DNA from: Candidatus Rokuibacteriota bacterium
GTDB lineage: Bacteria; Methylomirabilota; Methylomirabilia; Rokubacteriales; CSP1-6
DNA: 64,000 bases
Direction: 5' to 3'
Assembly: GCA_003220435.1 (NCBI GenBank)
Contig: QHSL01000083.1
Span: forward strand, 1-64,000
Shown here: positions 15,313 through 24,640 of the stretch, piece by piece
Numbering within the stretch: position 1 is the first letter of the stretch
Layout of the letters: every line of letters starts with the position of its first letter
Notes under the pieces: model-generated
The model's database searches: none
What the model was told of the DNA's origin: nothing
The model's input: only the letters and a program-made list of their open reading frames with translations
Position numbers and translations under genes: made by a program

Positions 15313-18300
15313 GCCTGGACGGCGGCCGCGCGGGCGGCCGGAGTTGAAGGCCCCCGGCCCGCGGACCCGGCTGATCCAGCAGGCCGAGGAGCGCGCCGAG
15401 CGCCTCACCACGCTCAGTCGGCTGACTCGCCTGGTCACATCGGCGACCGACAGCGACGCCGTGTTCCGCGGCATCGCGGAAGCGGCCTCGACGCTTCTCA
15501 AAGCGAAGATGGCCTACGTCTGGGTCGACGTGGGTGGCGAGAAGCTGCGCGAGGCCGGCAGCTTCTGGGCCGACCCGAGGTTGGCGACGCGGGCGGGCGT
15601 CACCCTGGTACCGGTCTCTCGCAAGGGCAGCCTCTCCGCGTTCGTGCTGCAGTCGCACCGGCCCGAGTATGTCGAGGATGTCCAGCGTGATCCCCGGTGG
15701 CTGAACCCCCGGCTGGCGACGGAGGCTGACCTCCACGCCTGCATCGCGCAGCCGCTCTTGCACCAGGAGCGCGCGGTCGGCGCGCTGATCGTCGCCTTCG
15801 GCCGCCGCAGCGCCTTCACGCCCGAGGAGCGGAATCTCTGCGGGCTCCTGGCGGACCAGGCCGCCATCGCCATCGAGAACGCCCGGCTCTACGAGGAGAC
15901 CGAGCGGCGGCGGCGCGAGGCGGAGCTGTTGGCGGCGGTGGTGCGCACGATCAACACGTCGCTCGACCTGTCGACGGTGCTGCAACGGATCGCCGAGGGC
16001 GCCCGTGAGATCTGCCGGAGCGACGTGTCGTTCGTCGCGCTACGCGACCTGGGCACCGACTCCGTCGAGTTCCGCCACTGGCCGGGCGCGCGGTACCAGG
16101 GCTACCGCTCGATGCGCATCGCCCCAGGGCAGGGCGCCGCCGGGCTCGTTCTCGTGACGGGCCATCCCTTCCGGACGGATTCCTATCTCGAAGATCCCCG
16201 AATCTCCCCGACGTTCACGGCGATCGCTCGCGAGGAAGGCATGCGCGCGTACATGGCGGTCCCGGTCAAGATCGAGGAGCGGGTCGAGGGATTCCTAGCG
16301 GTATCGAACCGGGACGCCCGGCTTCTCACCGATCGCGACGAGCAGATCTTGCTCGGCCTCGCCGACCACGCCGCCGTCGCGATCGGCAACGCGCGCCTGT
16401 TCGCCGACAACGCCGCGCGGCGGCACGAGGCCGAGGCGCTCGCGGAGCTGGGGGCTGCGATCACGTCGTCCCTGGAGCTCCAGAAGATCCTCTCGTTCGT
16501 CGTCGACCGCGCGTGCGCGTTACTCGGCACCCAACGGTCGGCGGTCGCGCTGGTGAACACCGATGATCCCAACGGCCCCCTGCACTTCCTGGCGAGCCGC
16601 GGCATGAGCCGTGCGTTCCCGGCGGACATGCGCCCGAGGCACCCGCGCGACGGCACCACTCCCGCGGCGATCGCCCAGCGACGACCAGTCTGGTCGGCTG
16701 ATCTTCTCAACGATCCGCGGTTCGACCTCGTGCCCGCGACGCGCGCAGCGGTCGAGGCCGAGGGCTACCGGGCGGTGCTGTCCGCGCCGCTCCTTGTCGG
16801 TGACCGCGTCCTCGGCGCGCTCGTCACGTATCGCGACGACGTCGGGCCCTTCTCCCAGCGGCAGGTCGAGCTCCTGCAGGCGTTCGCCTCTCAGGCGGCG
16901 CTCGCGCTGGAGAACGCCCGACTGTTCGAGGACAGCGAGCAGCGCCGGCGGGAGTCGGAGGTCCTCGCCGACGTCTCCCGAGCGCTCACCGCCCCGCTCG
17001 ACGTCGACGCGGTGCTTCGGCGAATCACCGACGGCGCGAAGGAGCTCGTGGGCAGCGACCTGGCGTTGATCGGCTTCCGGGAGGACGACGAGGAGCCGGT
17101 CACGGTGCGCTATCAGGTCGGCACGCGCCCCATGCCGTCGCGCCCCAACCGTATCGAGGTCGGCAAGGGGCTCGGCGGCCGGGCGCTTTCGACCGGCCGC
17201 CCACAGCGAACCGCCGATTACCAGAACGACCCTACCTTCGACAAGGAATACCTCGAGCGCGCCAGCGCGAACCAGACCGTCGCCGCCATGGTGGTGCCGA
17301 TCAAGAGCGTGGACCGCACGATCGGGCTCATCTACGTGGCCAACCGGTCACCGCGCCTGTTCACCGATCACGACGAGGCCGTTCTTTCGCGGCTCGCCGA
17401 CGAGGCCGCCATCGCCCTCCGCAACGCGCAGCTCTTCGCCAGCGAGCGCGAGAGCGAGCGCCGCTACCGGATGCTCGTGGAAGGCTCCATCCAGGGGATC
17501 CTCATCCACCGAAACTGGATCACCGTGTTCGCCAACTCGACGTGCGCGCACATGCTCGGGTTCGAGAGCCCGGGCGAGCTCCTCGGCGTCGACTCGCGCC
17601 GCTGGATCGCCTCCCACGACTTGCCCCGGATCGAGGGCTACTTCGCGGCGCGCCAGCGCGGCGAGACCGTGCCCTCGCAGTACGAGTTTCAAGCCGTGCG
17701 GAAGGACGGCTCGCTCGTCTGGTTCGACATCCAGGCCGCGCTGATCCTCTGGGAGGACGAACCCGCCGTCCAGTTGACGATCCTGGATGTCACCGAGCGG
17801 AAGCGCGCCGAGGAGGCCCTGCGCCAGAGCGAGGCGCAGCTGCGCCAGTCCCAGAAGATGGAAGCGGTCGGGCGGCTGGCCGGCGGTGTGGCGCACGATT
17901 TCAACAACCTCCTCACGGTTATCACCGGCCGGACCGAGCTGCTCCTGCTCCGGCTACCGGCCGACGACCCGCGGCGGCGCGATATCGAGCTGGTCAAGAA
18001 GACGGCGGACCGCGCGGCGACGCTCACCCAGCAGCTCCTCGCCTTCAGCCGCAAGCAGATGCTCCAGCCGCGGGTGCTGGATCTCAACGGCGTGGTAGCG
18101 AACATCGCGCAGATGCTGCGGCCTCTGATCGGCGAGACGATCGAGCTGATCACGGTGCTCGACCCCACGTTGGGTCGCGTGAAGGCCGATCCCGCGCAGA
18201 TCGAGCAGATCATCCTGAACCTGGCGGTGAACGCACGCGACGCGATGCCGCAGGGCGGGCGCCTGACCATCGAGACCGCCAACGTCGAGCTCGACGCCGT

Positions 18301-18973
18301 CTTCGTGGACGCGCATCCGGGCTCGAGCGCGGGGCCCCACGCGATGCTGAGCGTACGCGACACCGGGATCGGCATGAGTCCCGAGGTCCAGGCCCACGTT
18401 TTCGAACCCTTCTTCACGACCAAGGGCGTCGGCAAGGGGACCGGGCTCGGGCTCGCGACCGTATACGGCATCGTCAAGCAGCACGACGGCTATGTCCTGC
18501 TCGAGAGCACGCTGGGCGCCGGCACCGCGGTGAGCATCTATCTCGCGCGCGTCTCGGCGCCGGTCGACCGCACCGCCGTGGTCGAAGCCGAGCCTGTCCT
18601 CCGCGCCTCCGGCACCGTGCTCGTGGTCGAGGACGAGGGCGAGCTCCGCGCGCTCGCCACCGAGGTACTCGGCTTCGCCGGCTATTCGGTCCTGTCGGCC
18701 GGTGGCCCGAACTCGGCGCTGGAGATCGCGCGCGGGCACACGGGGCCGATCCACCTGCTGCTGACCGACGTCGTCATGCCGGAGATGAGCGGGCGGGACC
18801 TCGCCGATCGGCTGGCGCCGACGCGGCCCGAGATGAAGGTGCTGTACATGTCGGGCTATACCGACGATGCGATCGTGCACCACGGCGTGCTCGATTCCCG
18901 CACCGTGCTGCTCAAGAAGCCCTTCACGCCCGACGCGCTGACGCGAATGGTGGCGGATCTCCTGAACCGCTAG
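15305..18973 (+). CDS. Hybrid histidine kinase: four GAF, PAS, HisKA, HATPase, receiver
   Basis: A 1222-residue, apparently soluble sensor. Four GAF-type domains lie at about 45-200, 215-370, 385-545 and 560-710, each ending in a short helix of the IENARLYEE type. A PAS domain (about 715-835; YRMLVEGSIQGILIHRN) precedes the kinase core: phospho-acceptor His864 in GGVAHDFNN, N-box NLAVNARDAMP, G-boxes DTGIGM and GKGTGLGLATV. The C-terminal receiver has phospho-acceptor Asp1155 (LLTDVVMPEMSG) and Lys in LLKKPF, so internal relay from His to Asp is expected. No transmembrane segment or DNA-binding output is seen. The start is TTG 15305, overlapping the end of the ATP-grasp gene by 8 nt; a CGCCCCGGGGCG palindrome follows the stop (18979-18990). 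Confidence 0.88.
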   Translation: MSKPGRRPRGRPELKAPGPRTRLIQQAEERAERLTTLSRLTRLVTSATDSDAVFRGIAEAASTLLKAKMAYVWVDVGGEKLREAGSFWADPRLATRAGVTLVPVSRKGSLSAFVLQSHRPEYVEDVQRDPRWLNPRLATEADLHACIAQPLLHQERAVGALIVAFGRRSAFTPEERNLCGLLADQAAIAIENARLYEETERRRREAELLAAVVRTINTSLDLSTVLQRIAEGAREICRSDVSFVALRDLGTDSVEFRHWPGARYQGYRSMRIAPGQGAAGLVLVTGHPFRTDSYLEDPRISPTFTAIAREEGMRAYMAVPVKIEERVEGFLAVSNRDARLLTDRDEQILLGLADHAAVAIGNARLFADNAARRHEAEALAELGAAITSSLELQKILSFVVDRACALLGTQRSAVALVNTDDPNGPLHFLASRGMSRAFPADMRPRHPRDGTTPAAIAQRRPVWSADLLNDPRFDLVPATRAAVEAEGYRAVLSAPLLVGDRVLGALVTYRDDVGPFSQRQVELLQAFASQAALALENARLFEDSEQRRRESEVLADVSRALTAPLDVDAVLRRITDGAKELVGSDLALIGFREDDEEPVTVRYQVGTRPMPSRPNRIEVGKGLGGRALSTGRPQRTADYQNDPTFDKEYLERASANQTVAAMVVPIKSVDRTIGLIYVANRSPRLFTDHDEAVLSRLADEAAIALRNAQLFASERESERRYRMLVEGSIQGILIHRNWITVFANSTCAHMLGFESPGELLGVDSRRWIASHDLPRIEGYFAARQRGETVPSQYEFQAVRKDGSLVWFDIQAALILWEDEPAVQLTILDVTERKRAEEALRQSEAQLRQSQKMEAVGRLAGGVAHDFNNLLTVITGRTELLLLRLPADDPRRRDIELVKKTADRAATLTQQLLAFSRKQMLQPRVLDLNGVVANIAQMLRPLIGETIELITVLDPTLGRVKADPAQIEQIILNLAVNARDAMPQGGRLTIETANVELDAVFVDAHPGSSAGPHAMLSVRDTGIGMSPEVQAHVFEPFFTTKGVGKGTGLGLATVYGIVKQHDGYVLLESTLGAGTAVSIYLARVSAPVDRTAVVEAEPVLRASGTVLVVEDEGELRALATEVLGFAGYSVLSAGGPNSALEIARGHTGPIHLLLTDVVMPEMSGRDLADRLAPTRPEMKVLYMSGYTDDAIVHHGVLDSRTVLLKKPFTPDALTRMVADLLNR

Positions 18974-19008
18974 CGAAGCGCCCCGGGGCGACCGCGCCGG
19001 GCGACGAG

Positions 19009-19095
19009 CTAACCGCCGAGCCGGAGCTGGGCGAGCAGCGCCGACGCCAGGTCACGAAGGTCGATGTCGTCGAGGCGCCCCATCACCGCGAACAT
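19009..19095 (-). CDS. Possible 28-residue peptide downstream of the VOC gene
   Basis: ATG 19095 follows GGAGG by 10 nt and opens a 28-codon frame (MFAVMGRLDDIDLRDLASAL, then LAQLRLGG) with amphipathic helical character. It is 24 nt past the VOC gene stop on the same strand. It may be real or chance; nothing else explains the 146-bp gap. Confidence 0.25.
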   Translation of the reverse strand: MFAVMGRLDDIDLRDLASALLAQLRLGG

Positions 19096-19119
19096 CCCAG
19101 CCCGGCCTCCGGAGCTCGC

Positions 19120-19506
19120 TCAGGGCCGCGGCTTGAGCTCGATCATGTTGCCGTCGGGATCGCGCAGATAGAGCGACGGCCCGTCGCCGAAGGCTCCGAA
19201 GCGCTGCACGATATCGCCCTCGAGCGTCACCGACTTCCGGCGCAGGTCTTCCGCGACGGCCTTGAGATCGTCGCACTGGATCGAGAGGCAGAAGTGATCG
19301 GGGGCGATCGGTCCGGCCGTCCCGGTGGCGGGCAGGAGGTCGATCAGCGCCTCGCCGAACCGCAGATGGATCAGCGAGATCCGCTCGTTGAACTTCGCGA
19401 GCGTGCAGCCGAGCACCTCCTCGTAGAACCGCCGGGACTTGGCCTGGTCGCGCACCCGAAGAACCACGTGATCGAGACCGAGCGCTTTGAACATCGCCAC
19501 CTCCAT
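19120..19506 (-). CDS. VOC (glyoxalase/bleomycin-resistance) superfamily protein
   Basis: A 128-residue protein with two VOC half-motifs: LGLDHVVLRVRDQAKSRRFYEEVLGC and IAPDHFCLSIQCDDL, ending SLYLRDPDGNMIELKP. The likely metal ligands are His (LDHVV), His (PDHFC) and Glu (MIELK). VOC proteins include glyoxalase I, dioxygenases and resistance proteins; function here is not determined. Two starts are possible: ATG 19506, 7 nt after TAGGCT as in the leaderless genes here, or ATG 19494, with GGAGG 6 nt before it. Confidence 0.85.
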   Translation of the reverse strand: MEVAMFKALGLDHVVLRVRDQAKSRRFYEEVLGCTLAKFNERISLIHLRFGEALIDLLPATGTAGPIAPDHFCLSIQCDDLKAVAEDLRRKSVTLEGDIVQRFGAFGDGPSLYLRDPDGNMIELKPRP

Positions 19507-19513
19507 CGGGGCG

Positions 19514-19519
19514 AGCCTA
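19514..19519 (-). promoter_or_regulatory. TAGGCT -10-like element of the VOC gene
   Basis: TAGGCT on the minus strand lies 7 nt before ATG 19506, the spacing seen at other leaderless starts in this window. Confidence 0.35.
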
Positions 19520-19530
19520 TCACGGCTCGC

Positions 19531-22073
19531 TCACTCCTGGCGGAGCACCGCGAGCGGCTTCCGACCGAGCAGCCTGACCGTCGCGAGCAGGCCGACGGCG
19601 AGCGAGACGCCGGTCGTCAGGATCACGCCGAGCAGGAGCGTCTCGGGGTCGAGCGCCCAGGGGGCGTCGAGCACGAAGCGCACGACGATCCAGGCGAGAA
19701 CCGAGGCCAGCAGCGTTCCGGCCACGCCCGCCGCCGCGCCCAGGCACGCGTACTCGACGGCGAACGCGCGCGCGATCGCCCAGCGCGTGGCGCCGAGCGT
19801 CTTGAAGATGACCGACTCGTAGAGGCGCTGGTAGCGCGTGGCCGCCAGCGCGCCCGTCATGACCACCAGGCCGGCGGCGATGCTGAACAACGCCATGAAT
19901 CTCACCGCGAACGAGATCTGGTCGAGGACCCTGGCCACCCGCTCGAGGACTCCCCGCACGGGGATCGCGGTGACGTTCGGGAAGGCGCCGATCACCCGGT
20001 TCTGCACCTCGGCCTCGGCCGCCGCCGCCACCCGGGCCGTCGCCATGTAGGTCGCCGGCGCGCCGTCGAGCGCGCCGGGCGAGAGGACCATGAAGAAGTT
20101 GGCGGCCAGACTCTGCCATTCCACCTTCCGCAGGCTCATCACTTCGGCCCGGATCGTCACGCCCTGGACGTCGAAGGTGAGCGTCCCGCCGACGTCGACA
20201 CCGAAGAACTTCGCGGCCTCGTCCTCGACCGAGACCCGCGCCCGCGCGGCCGCCTCGTCCGGAGTCCACCAGCGCCCCCGGACGATCGTGCTCGGCGCCT
20301 CCGGCTCGGCGGCCCACGTCAGCATGTACTCGCGGATGAGGTACCAGACCTTGTCCGGCGCTTCGCGCTTGCGCCGGTCGATCAGCTCGCGCGTGACGGG
20401 GACGCCGTCGATCGCCGCGAGCCGCGCCCTGACGACGGGGATCAGCGCGGGCGGTCGTCCGCCCGCGACGCCGCTTACCAGCCTGATGAATCCGTCCCGC
20501 TGATCGGGTTGAACGTCGATGAAGAAGAACGCCGGCGCGTCGCGCTTCTGCTCGTAGGCGATCTGGCGGCCCAGGTTCGCCTCGAGCAGCGCGATGGCCA
20601 CCAGCAGCATGGCGCCGAGGCCGAGCGCGACGATGACCCGCACGGTGTGTCCGCCCGGCCGGTCGAGGCCGGCCAGCCCCTGGCGCCACGCCAGACCGCG
20701 GAGACGCGGCAACCGCCTCGTGGCCGCCACCAGGACTCGCGACACGCCGAACAGGACCGCGATCGCCGCCGCGGCGGTGCCGACGAAGATCACGCCGAGG
20801 CGGAGCGACCCGGCTTGCCAGATGGCCAGCGCCGCCAGGCCCGCGATGATCGGGAGCAGCGCGGACCACGGCCGGCGCGCGCGCCAGGCGCTTGCGTCGA
20901 CGTCCCGCCGGAGGATCAGCGACGGCGGCACGCTCCGGATCGCGAGCAGCGGCCAGAGCGCGCAGAGCAGCGCCGTCAGCACGCCCAGCGCGAGCCCGCG
21001 CGCGATCGTCCACGGGTCCAATTGCGCCTCGAGCGGGAACGGGGCGAACGGGGCGAGTGCGTGCACCAGCGCCGGCTGAATCGCGACGCCCAGCGCCGCG
21101 CCGACGAGGCTCCCGAGCGCGCCGACCGCCTGCGTCTGGACGAGGTAGGCGGCGAGCAGCGACCGCGAGCCTGCGCCCAGACACTTGAGGATCGCGATCG
21201 TCGTGAGCTGGCGCCGGAGGAACGTCGTGACGGACGACGCGATGCCGACGCCGCCCACCAGCAGGCTCGCGAGCCCGACCAGGCCGAGATAGGTCGCGAG
21301 CTGGGAGAAGAAGCGGCGGAGCCCGGGCTGCGCGTCGTCGAAGGCGGTGATGCGCACCGAGGGATCGCCGACCGCGCGGGAAAGCTCGGCGACGGCGCCA
21401 CGGACGGGCGCCCCGGGGGCGAGGCGCACGAGCGTGCGGGTGCGGACCCGGCTGCCGACCTGCAGCAGGCCCGTCCGTCCGAGCGAGTCGTCGGCGACCA
21501 GCACGCGCGGCCCCAGGGTCACCAGGCCCGCCGAGCGATCGGGCTCGCGCACGAGCACGCCCCTGACCGTGAAGCGCGCGCCGCCGACCACGAACGAGTC
21601 GCCCACCGCGAGGCCCAGCCGCTCGAGCAGAGGGGACTCGACCACGGCACCGTCGGCGCCCTCGCGCGCGGCGACCAGCGTCGACAGCGGCACGGCCGGC
21701 GCGGTCTCGAGGCGCCCGTAGAGTGGATAGGCCGGCTCGACGGCCTTCAGCTCGACCAGAAGCGTTCCGCCGCGCACGGGATCGCGCGCCATCGCGACCA
21801 GCTCGCGCACCGTCGTGGTGACCGCGCCGTCGCGGCGCAAGCGCTCGAGCGCCGCCAGCGCGTCGGCGGCGAGTGGATAGGCCGAGCGCAGCTCGAGGTC
21901 GCCGCCGGTGAGCGCCCGCGCCTCGCGCGCGAGCGTGCGGTCGAGGTTCGCGGCGAACGTGCCGACCGAGACCAGCGCCGCGACGCCGAGCGCCACGCAG
22001 CCGAGGAACACGACGAAGTGGCGCCAGGCGCCGCGCGTCTCGCGCCACGCCATGCGGAGCGGAAACGCGACGC

Positions 22074-22077
<4 letters not shown>
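19531..22077 (-). CDS. FtsX-like ABC transporter permease (YbbP type)
   Basis: An 848-residue membrane protein with an N-terminal TM segment (FVVFLGCVALGVAALVSVGT), a large extracytoplasmic domain and two FtsX core blocks, each with several TM helices (YLGLVGLASLLVGGVGIASS; FMALFSIAAGLVVMTGALAA, with final block VILTTGVSLAVGLLATVRLL). This two-block, about 800-residue form matches YbbP of E. coli, thought to extrude lipophilic compounds or lipoproteins. The ATG overlaps the stop of the ATPase gene (ATGA), so permease and ATPase form one unit. Confidence 0.88.
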
Positions 22078-22745
<668 letters not shown>

Positions 22746-22752
22746 GGAACTC

Positions 22753-22762
22753 ATACTACACT
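22753..22762. promoter_or_regulatory. Overlapping divergent -10 elements of ybbA-like and tesA-like genes
   Basis: On the plus strand TACACT (22757-22762) is 6 nt before GTG 22769. On the minus strand TAGTAT (22758-22753) is 7 nt before GTG 22745. The hexamers share two base pairs, so the two divergent promoters should exclude each other. Only 23 bp lie between the two start codons. Confidence 0.5.
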
Positions 22763-22768
22763 GGCGAC

Positions 22769-23395
22769 GTGAGCCGCCTCGTCGCGCGCGTCTCGGTCAG
22801 CGTGCTGGTCGCGTGCTTCGTCGCGTGGCCCGCGGTGGCAGGCGCGGCCGCGGTCATCGTCGCGCTCGGCGACAGCCTCACCGCCGGTCTGGGCGTCGCC
22901 CAGGACGAGAGCTATCCGTCGCGCCTCCAGGCGCGCCTCGCGCGCGAGGGCTACGCCTATCGGATCGTCAACGCGGGGGTGAGCGGCGACACCACCGCCG
23001 GCGGCCTGCGGCGCGTCGAGTGGGTGCTGCGCGCGGCCCCGGAGATCGTCATCGTGGCGCTCGGCGCCAACGACGGCCTTCGCGGTCAGAGCCCGCAGGC
23101 GATGCGCGCCAACCTCGACGAGATCGTGGCGCGGCTCCGTGGCTCGGGCGCCAGGATTCTATTGGCGGGCATGCGCCTGCCGCCGAATTACGGCGCGGAG
23201 TTCACCCGCGAATTCGCCGAGGTGTTTCCGGCCGTCGCCCGGCGCGCCCAGATCGCGTTCATGCCGTTCTTGCTCGACGGCGTCGCCGCCGACCCGCGCC
23301 TGAACCAGCCTGACGGCATCCACCCGACGGCGGCCGGCTACCAGGTGGTTGCCGACCGGCTCTGGCCCTACCTGCGGCCCCTGCTCCGGCGGTAA
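22769..23395 (+). CDS. tesA: SGNH-fold arylesterase / lysophospholipase L1 (TesA type)
   Basis: A 208-residue secreted esterase with signal peptide 1-27 and the SGNH blocks: GDSLTAGLG with nucleophile Ser36, Gly in GVSGDTT, Asn in LGANDGLRG, and the Asp-x-x-His pair in DGIHPTAAGY. TesA-type enzymes hydrolyse thioesters, lysophospholipids or aryl esters in the periplasm. Its head-to-head position with ybbA-ybbP-like genes reproduces the E. coli tesA/ybbAP arrangement and supports the assignment. GTG start, leaderless layout. Confidence 0.9.
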   Translation: MSRLVARVSVSVLVACFVAWPAVAGAAAVIVALGDSLTAGLGVAQDESYPSRLQARLAREGYAYRIVNAGVSGDTTAGGLRRVEWVLRAAPEIVIVALGANDGLRGQSPQAMRANLDEIVARLRGSGARILLAGMRLPPNYGAEFTREFAEVFPAVARRAQIAFMPFLLDGVAADPRLNQPDGIHPTAAGYQVVADRLWPYLRPLLRR

Positions 23396-23444
23396 ATAAC
23401 GGTCGCCCCCGGCTCGTCTCAAGGGGCGGAAGGAGGGATTGCCC

Positions 23445-23807
23445 ATGAGACGCGTCATCGCCTCGGTCGCCATGGTCGCGCTGCTCATCGGCGCTTCGGC
23501 GCCAGCGGCTCACGCGGGCGGTTCCACTGACGCCGCCCTGGGCCTGGCCTCGTTCGCGGTGTTCAACCAGCTCTTCGGGGGAGCGTTCCACCGCCCGGCG
23601 GTCGTCCACCGCGAAATCGTTTACCAGCAGGTCGTGGCGCCGCCACCGACGGTCGTCTACGCCGCGCCGGCGCCCGCCTACCCGACGGTGGTGCAGTACC
23701 CGCACGGCCGGTACGAGCTGAGGTTCACGGGCCAGCAGTACGTGTGGGTCTGGATCCCGGCGGTCCCTGCGGTGCCACCGCCGCCTCCGGCACCTGCACC
23801 CTACTAA
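23445..23807 (+). CDS. Small secreted Pro/Tyr-rich protein
   Basis: A 120-residue protein with a signal peptide (MRRVIASVAMVALLIGASAP, cleaved after AAHA) and a mature part containing HREIVYQQVVAPPPTVVY, a GRYELRFTGQQYVWVWIP strand-like core and a poly-Pro end. AAGGAGGG 7 nt before ATG 23445 sets the start. Many short periplasmic proteins of this general look are unnamed; function unknown. Confidence 0.75.
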   Translation: MRRVIASVAMVALLIGASAPAAHAGGSTDAALGLASFAVFNQLFGGAFHRPAVVHREIVYQQVVAPPPTVVYAAPAPAYPTVVQYPHGRYELRFTGQQYVWVWIPAVPAVPPPPPAPAPY

Positions 23808-23924
23808 GGCACCTTGACATATCGGGGCGCGCCCTTGCGTTGGTAGTCGCACGCGGGGCGCGCCCCCAGATGTAGACCTGTCGCTCGCTTCGTTATTTTC
23901 GCCGCTTCCGCCTCGGTCCCTCCA

Positions 23925-23930
23925 TACCAT
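23925..23930 (+). promoter_or_regulatory. TACCAT -10-like element of the peptidase-like lipoprotein gene
   Basis: TACCAT is 8 nt before ATG 23939; no ribosome-binding sequence is present. The rest of the 130-bp gap after 23807 is comparatively AT-rich and shows nothing else I recognise. Confidence 0.35.
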
Positions 23931-23938
23931 TGACGCGC

Positions 23939-24625
23939 ATGCGTCGCCCCCTCGCGCTCCTCGTGCTGCTCGGGTGCACCAGCGGTTGCGCTCTGATCCC
24001 ACCGACTCATCCCGATCACGCGTACTATCCCTCGCCGCGCGATCCGCGAAGCCTCGCGATCTCCTACACGCTCTATCGCGCGGCCGAGGCGAGCGGCGAC
24101 GACCCCGCCCGCTACTCGTTCGCGTTCATCCAGACCGCCGCCGTCACGGGGTTCGCGGCCGACGACGCGACCTTCTACTTCTCCGAAGGGCTAGCGCGCC
24201 AGTCGCAGCGCTGCATCGACGCGATCGTCGCCCAGAAGGTGGCGCACGAGATCCTGGGACACGCGGGCCAGCGCCGGACCCTGACGCTCTCGCTGACGGC
24301 GGGGTTCGCGGTGCTCGGTCTCTTCGCGCCGGGGCTGGGCCTCGCCGATCTGGTCGTGAACCCGCTGATCGTGCGCGCGTTCACGCGCGAGCAGGAGCTG
24401 GAAGCCGACCAGCGAGCCATCGAGATCCTGCGCGACATGGGGCACGCGGCCCCGCGGCGCAGCCTGGCCGAGGCGCTGCGCGCCGTCGCGGCGACGAAGC
24501 CGACCGGCGGTGGCCCTCTGTGGGAGCGCGGCCTCCTGGCGCCCGAGCCGGAGCTCGACGATCGCCTCGCGGCCCTCGAGCCGCTGGAGCCAACTCCGAG
24601 ACTCGCCTCGCGGCCCCCGCGCTAG
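23939..24625 (+). CDS. M48-like peptidase lipoprotein with altered zinc motif
   Basis: A 228-residue protein with a lipoprotein-type leader (MRRPLALLVLLGCTSGC; Cys13 or Cys17), a helix VAQKVAHEILGHAGQ, a hydrophobic segment (LTLSLTAGFAVLGLFAPGLG) and EQELEADQRAIEILRDMGH. The last part is the M48 'ExxxD' third-ligand helix. The zinc helix, however, reads His103-Glu-Ile-Leu-Gly-His108, with one residue more than the HExxH of M48 peptidases, so the second His is shifted and activity is doubtful. ATG 23939 is preferred to the in-frame TTG 9 nt upstream because it follows TACCAT by 8 nt. Confidence 0.7.
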   Translation: MRRPLALLVLLGCTSGCALIPPTHPDHAYYPSPRDPRSLAISYTLYRAAEASGDDPARYSFAFIQTAAVTGFAADDATFYFSEGLARQSQRCIDAIVAQKVAHEILGHAGQRRTLTLSLTAGFAVLGLFAPGLGLADLVVNPLIVRAFTREQELEADQRAIEILRDMGHAAPRRSLAEALRAVAATKPTGGGPLWERGLLAPEPELDDRLAALEPLEPTPRLASRPPR

Positions 24626-24631
24626 TAGAAT
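24626..24631 (+). promoter_or_regulatory. TAGAAT -10-like element of the HMGCS-DUF35 gene
   Basis: TAGAAT lies immediately after the stop codon of the preceding gene and 9 nt before GTG 24641, without a ribosome-binding sequence. Confidence 0.45.
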
Positions 24632-24640
24632 CTCGTTCCT

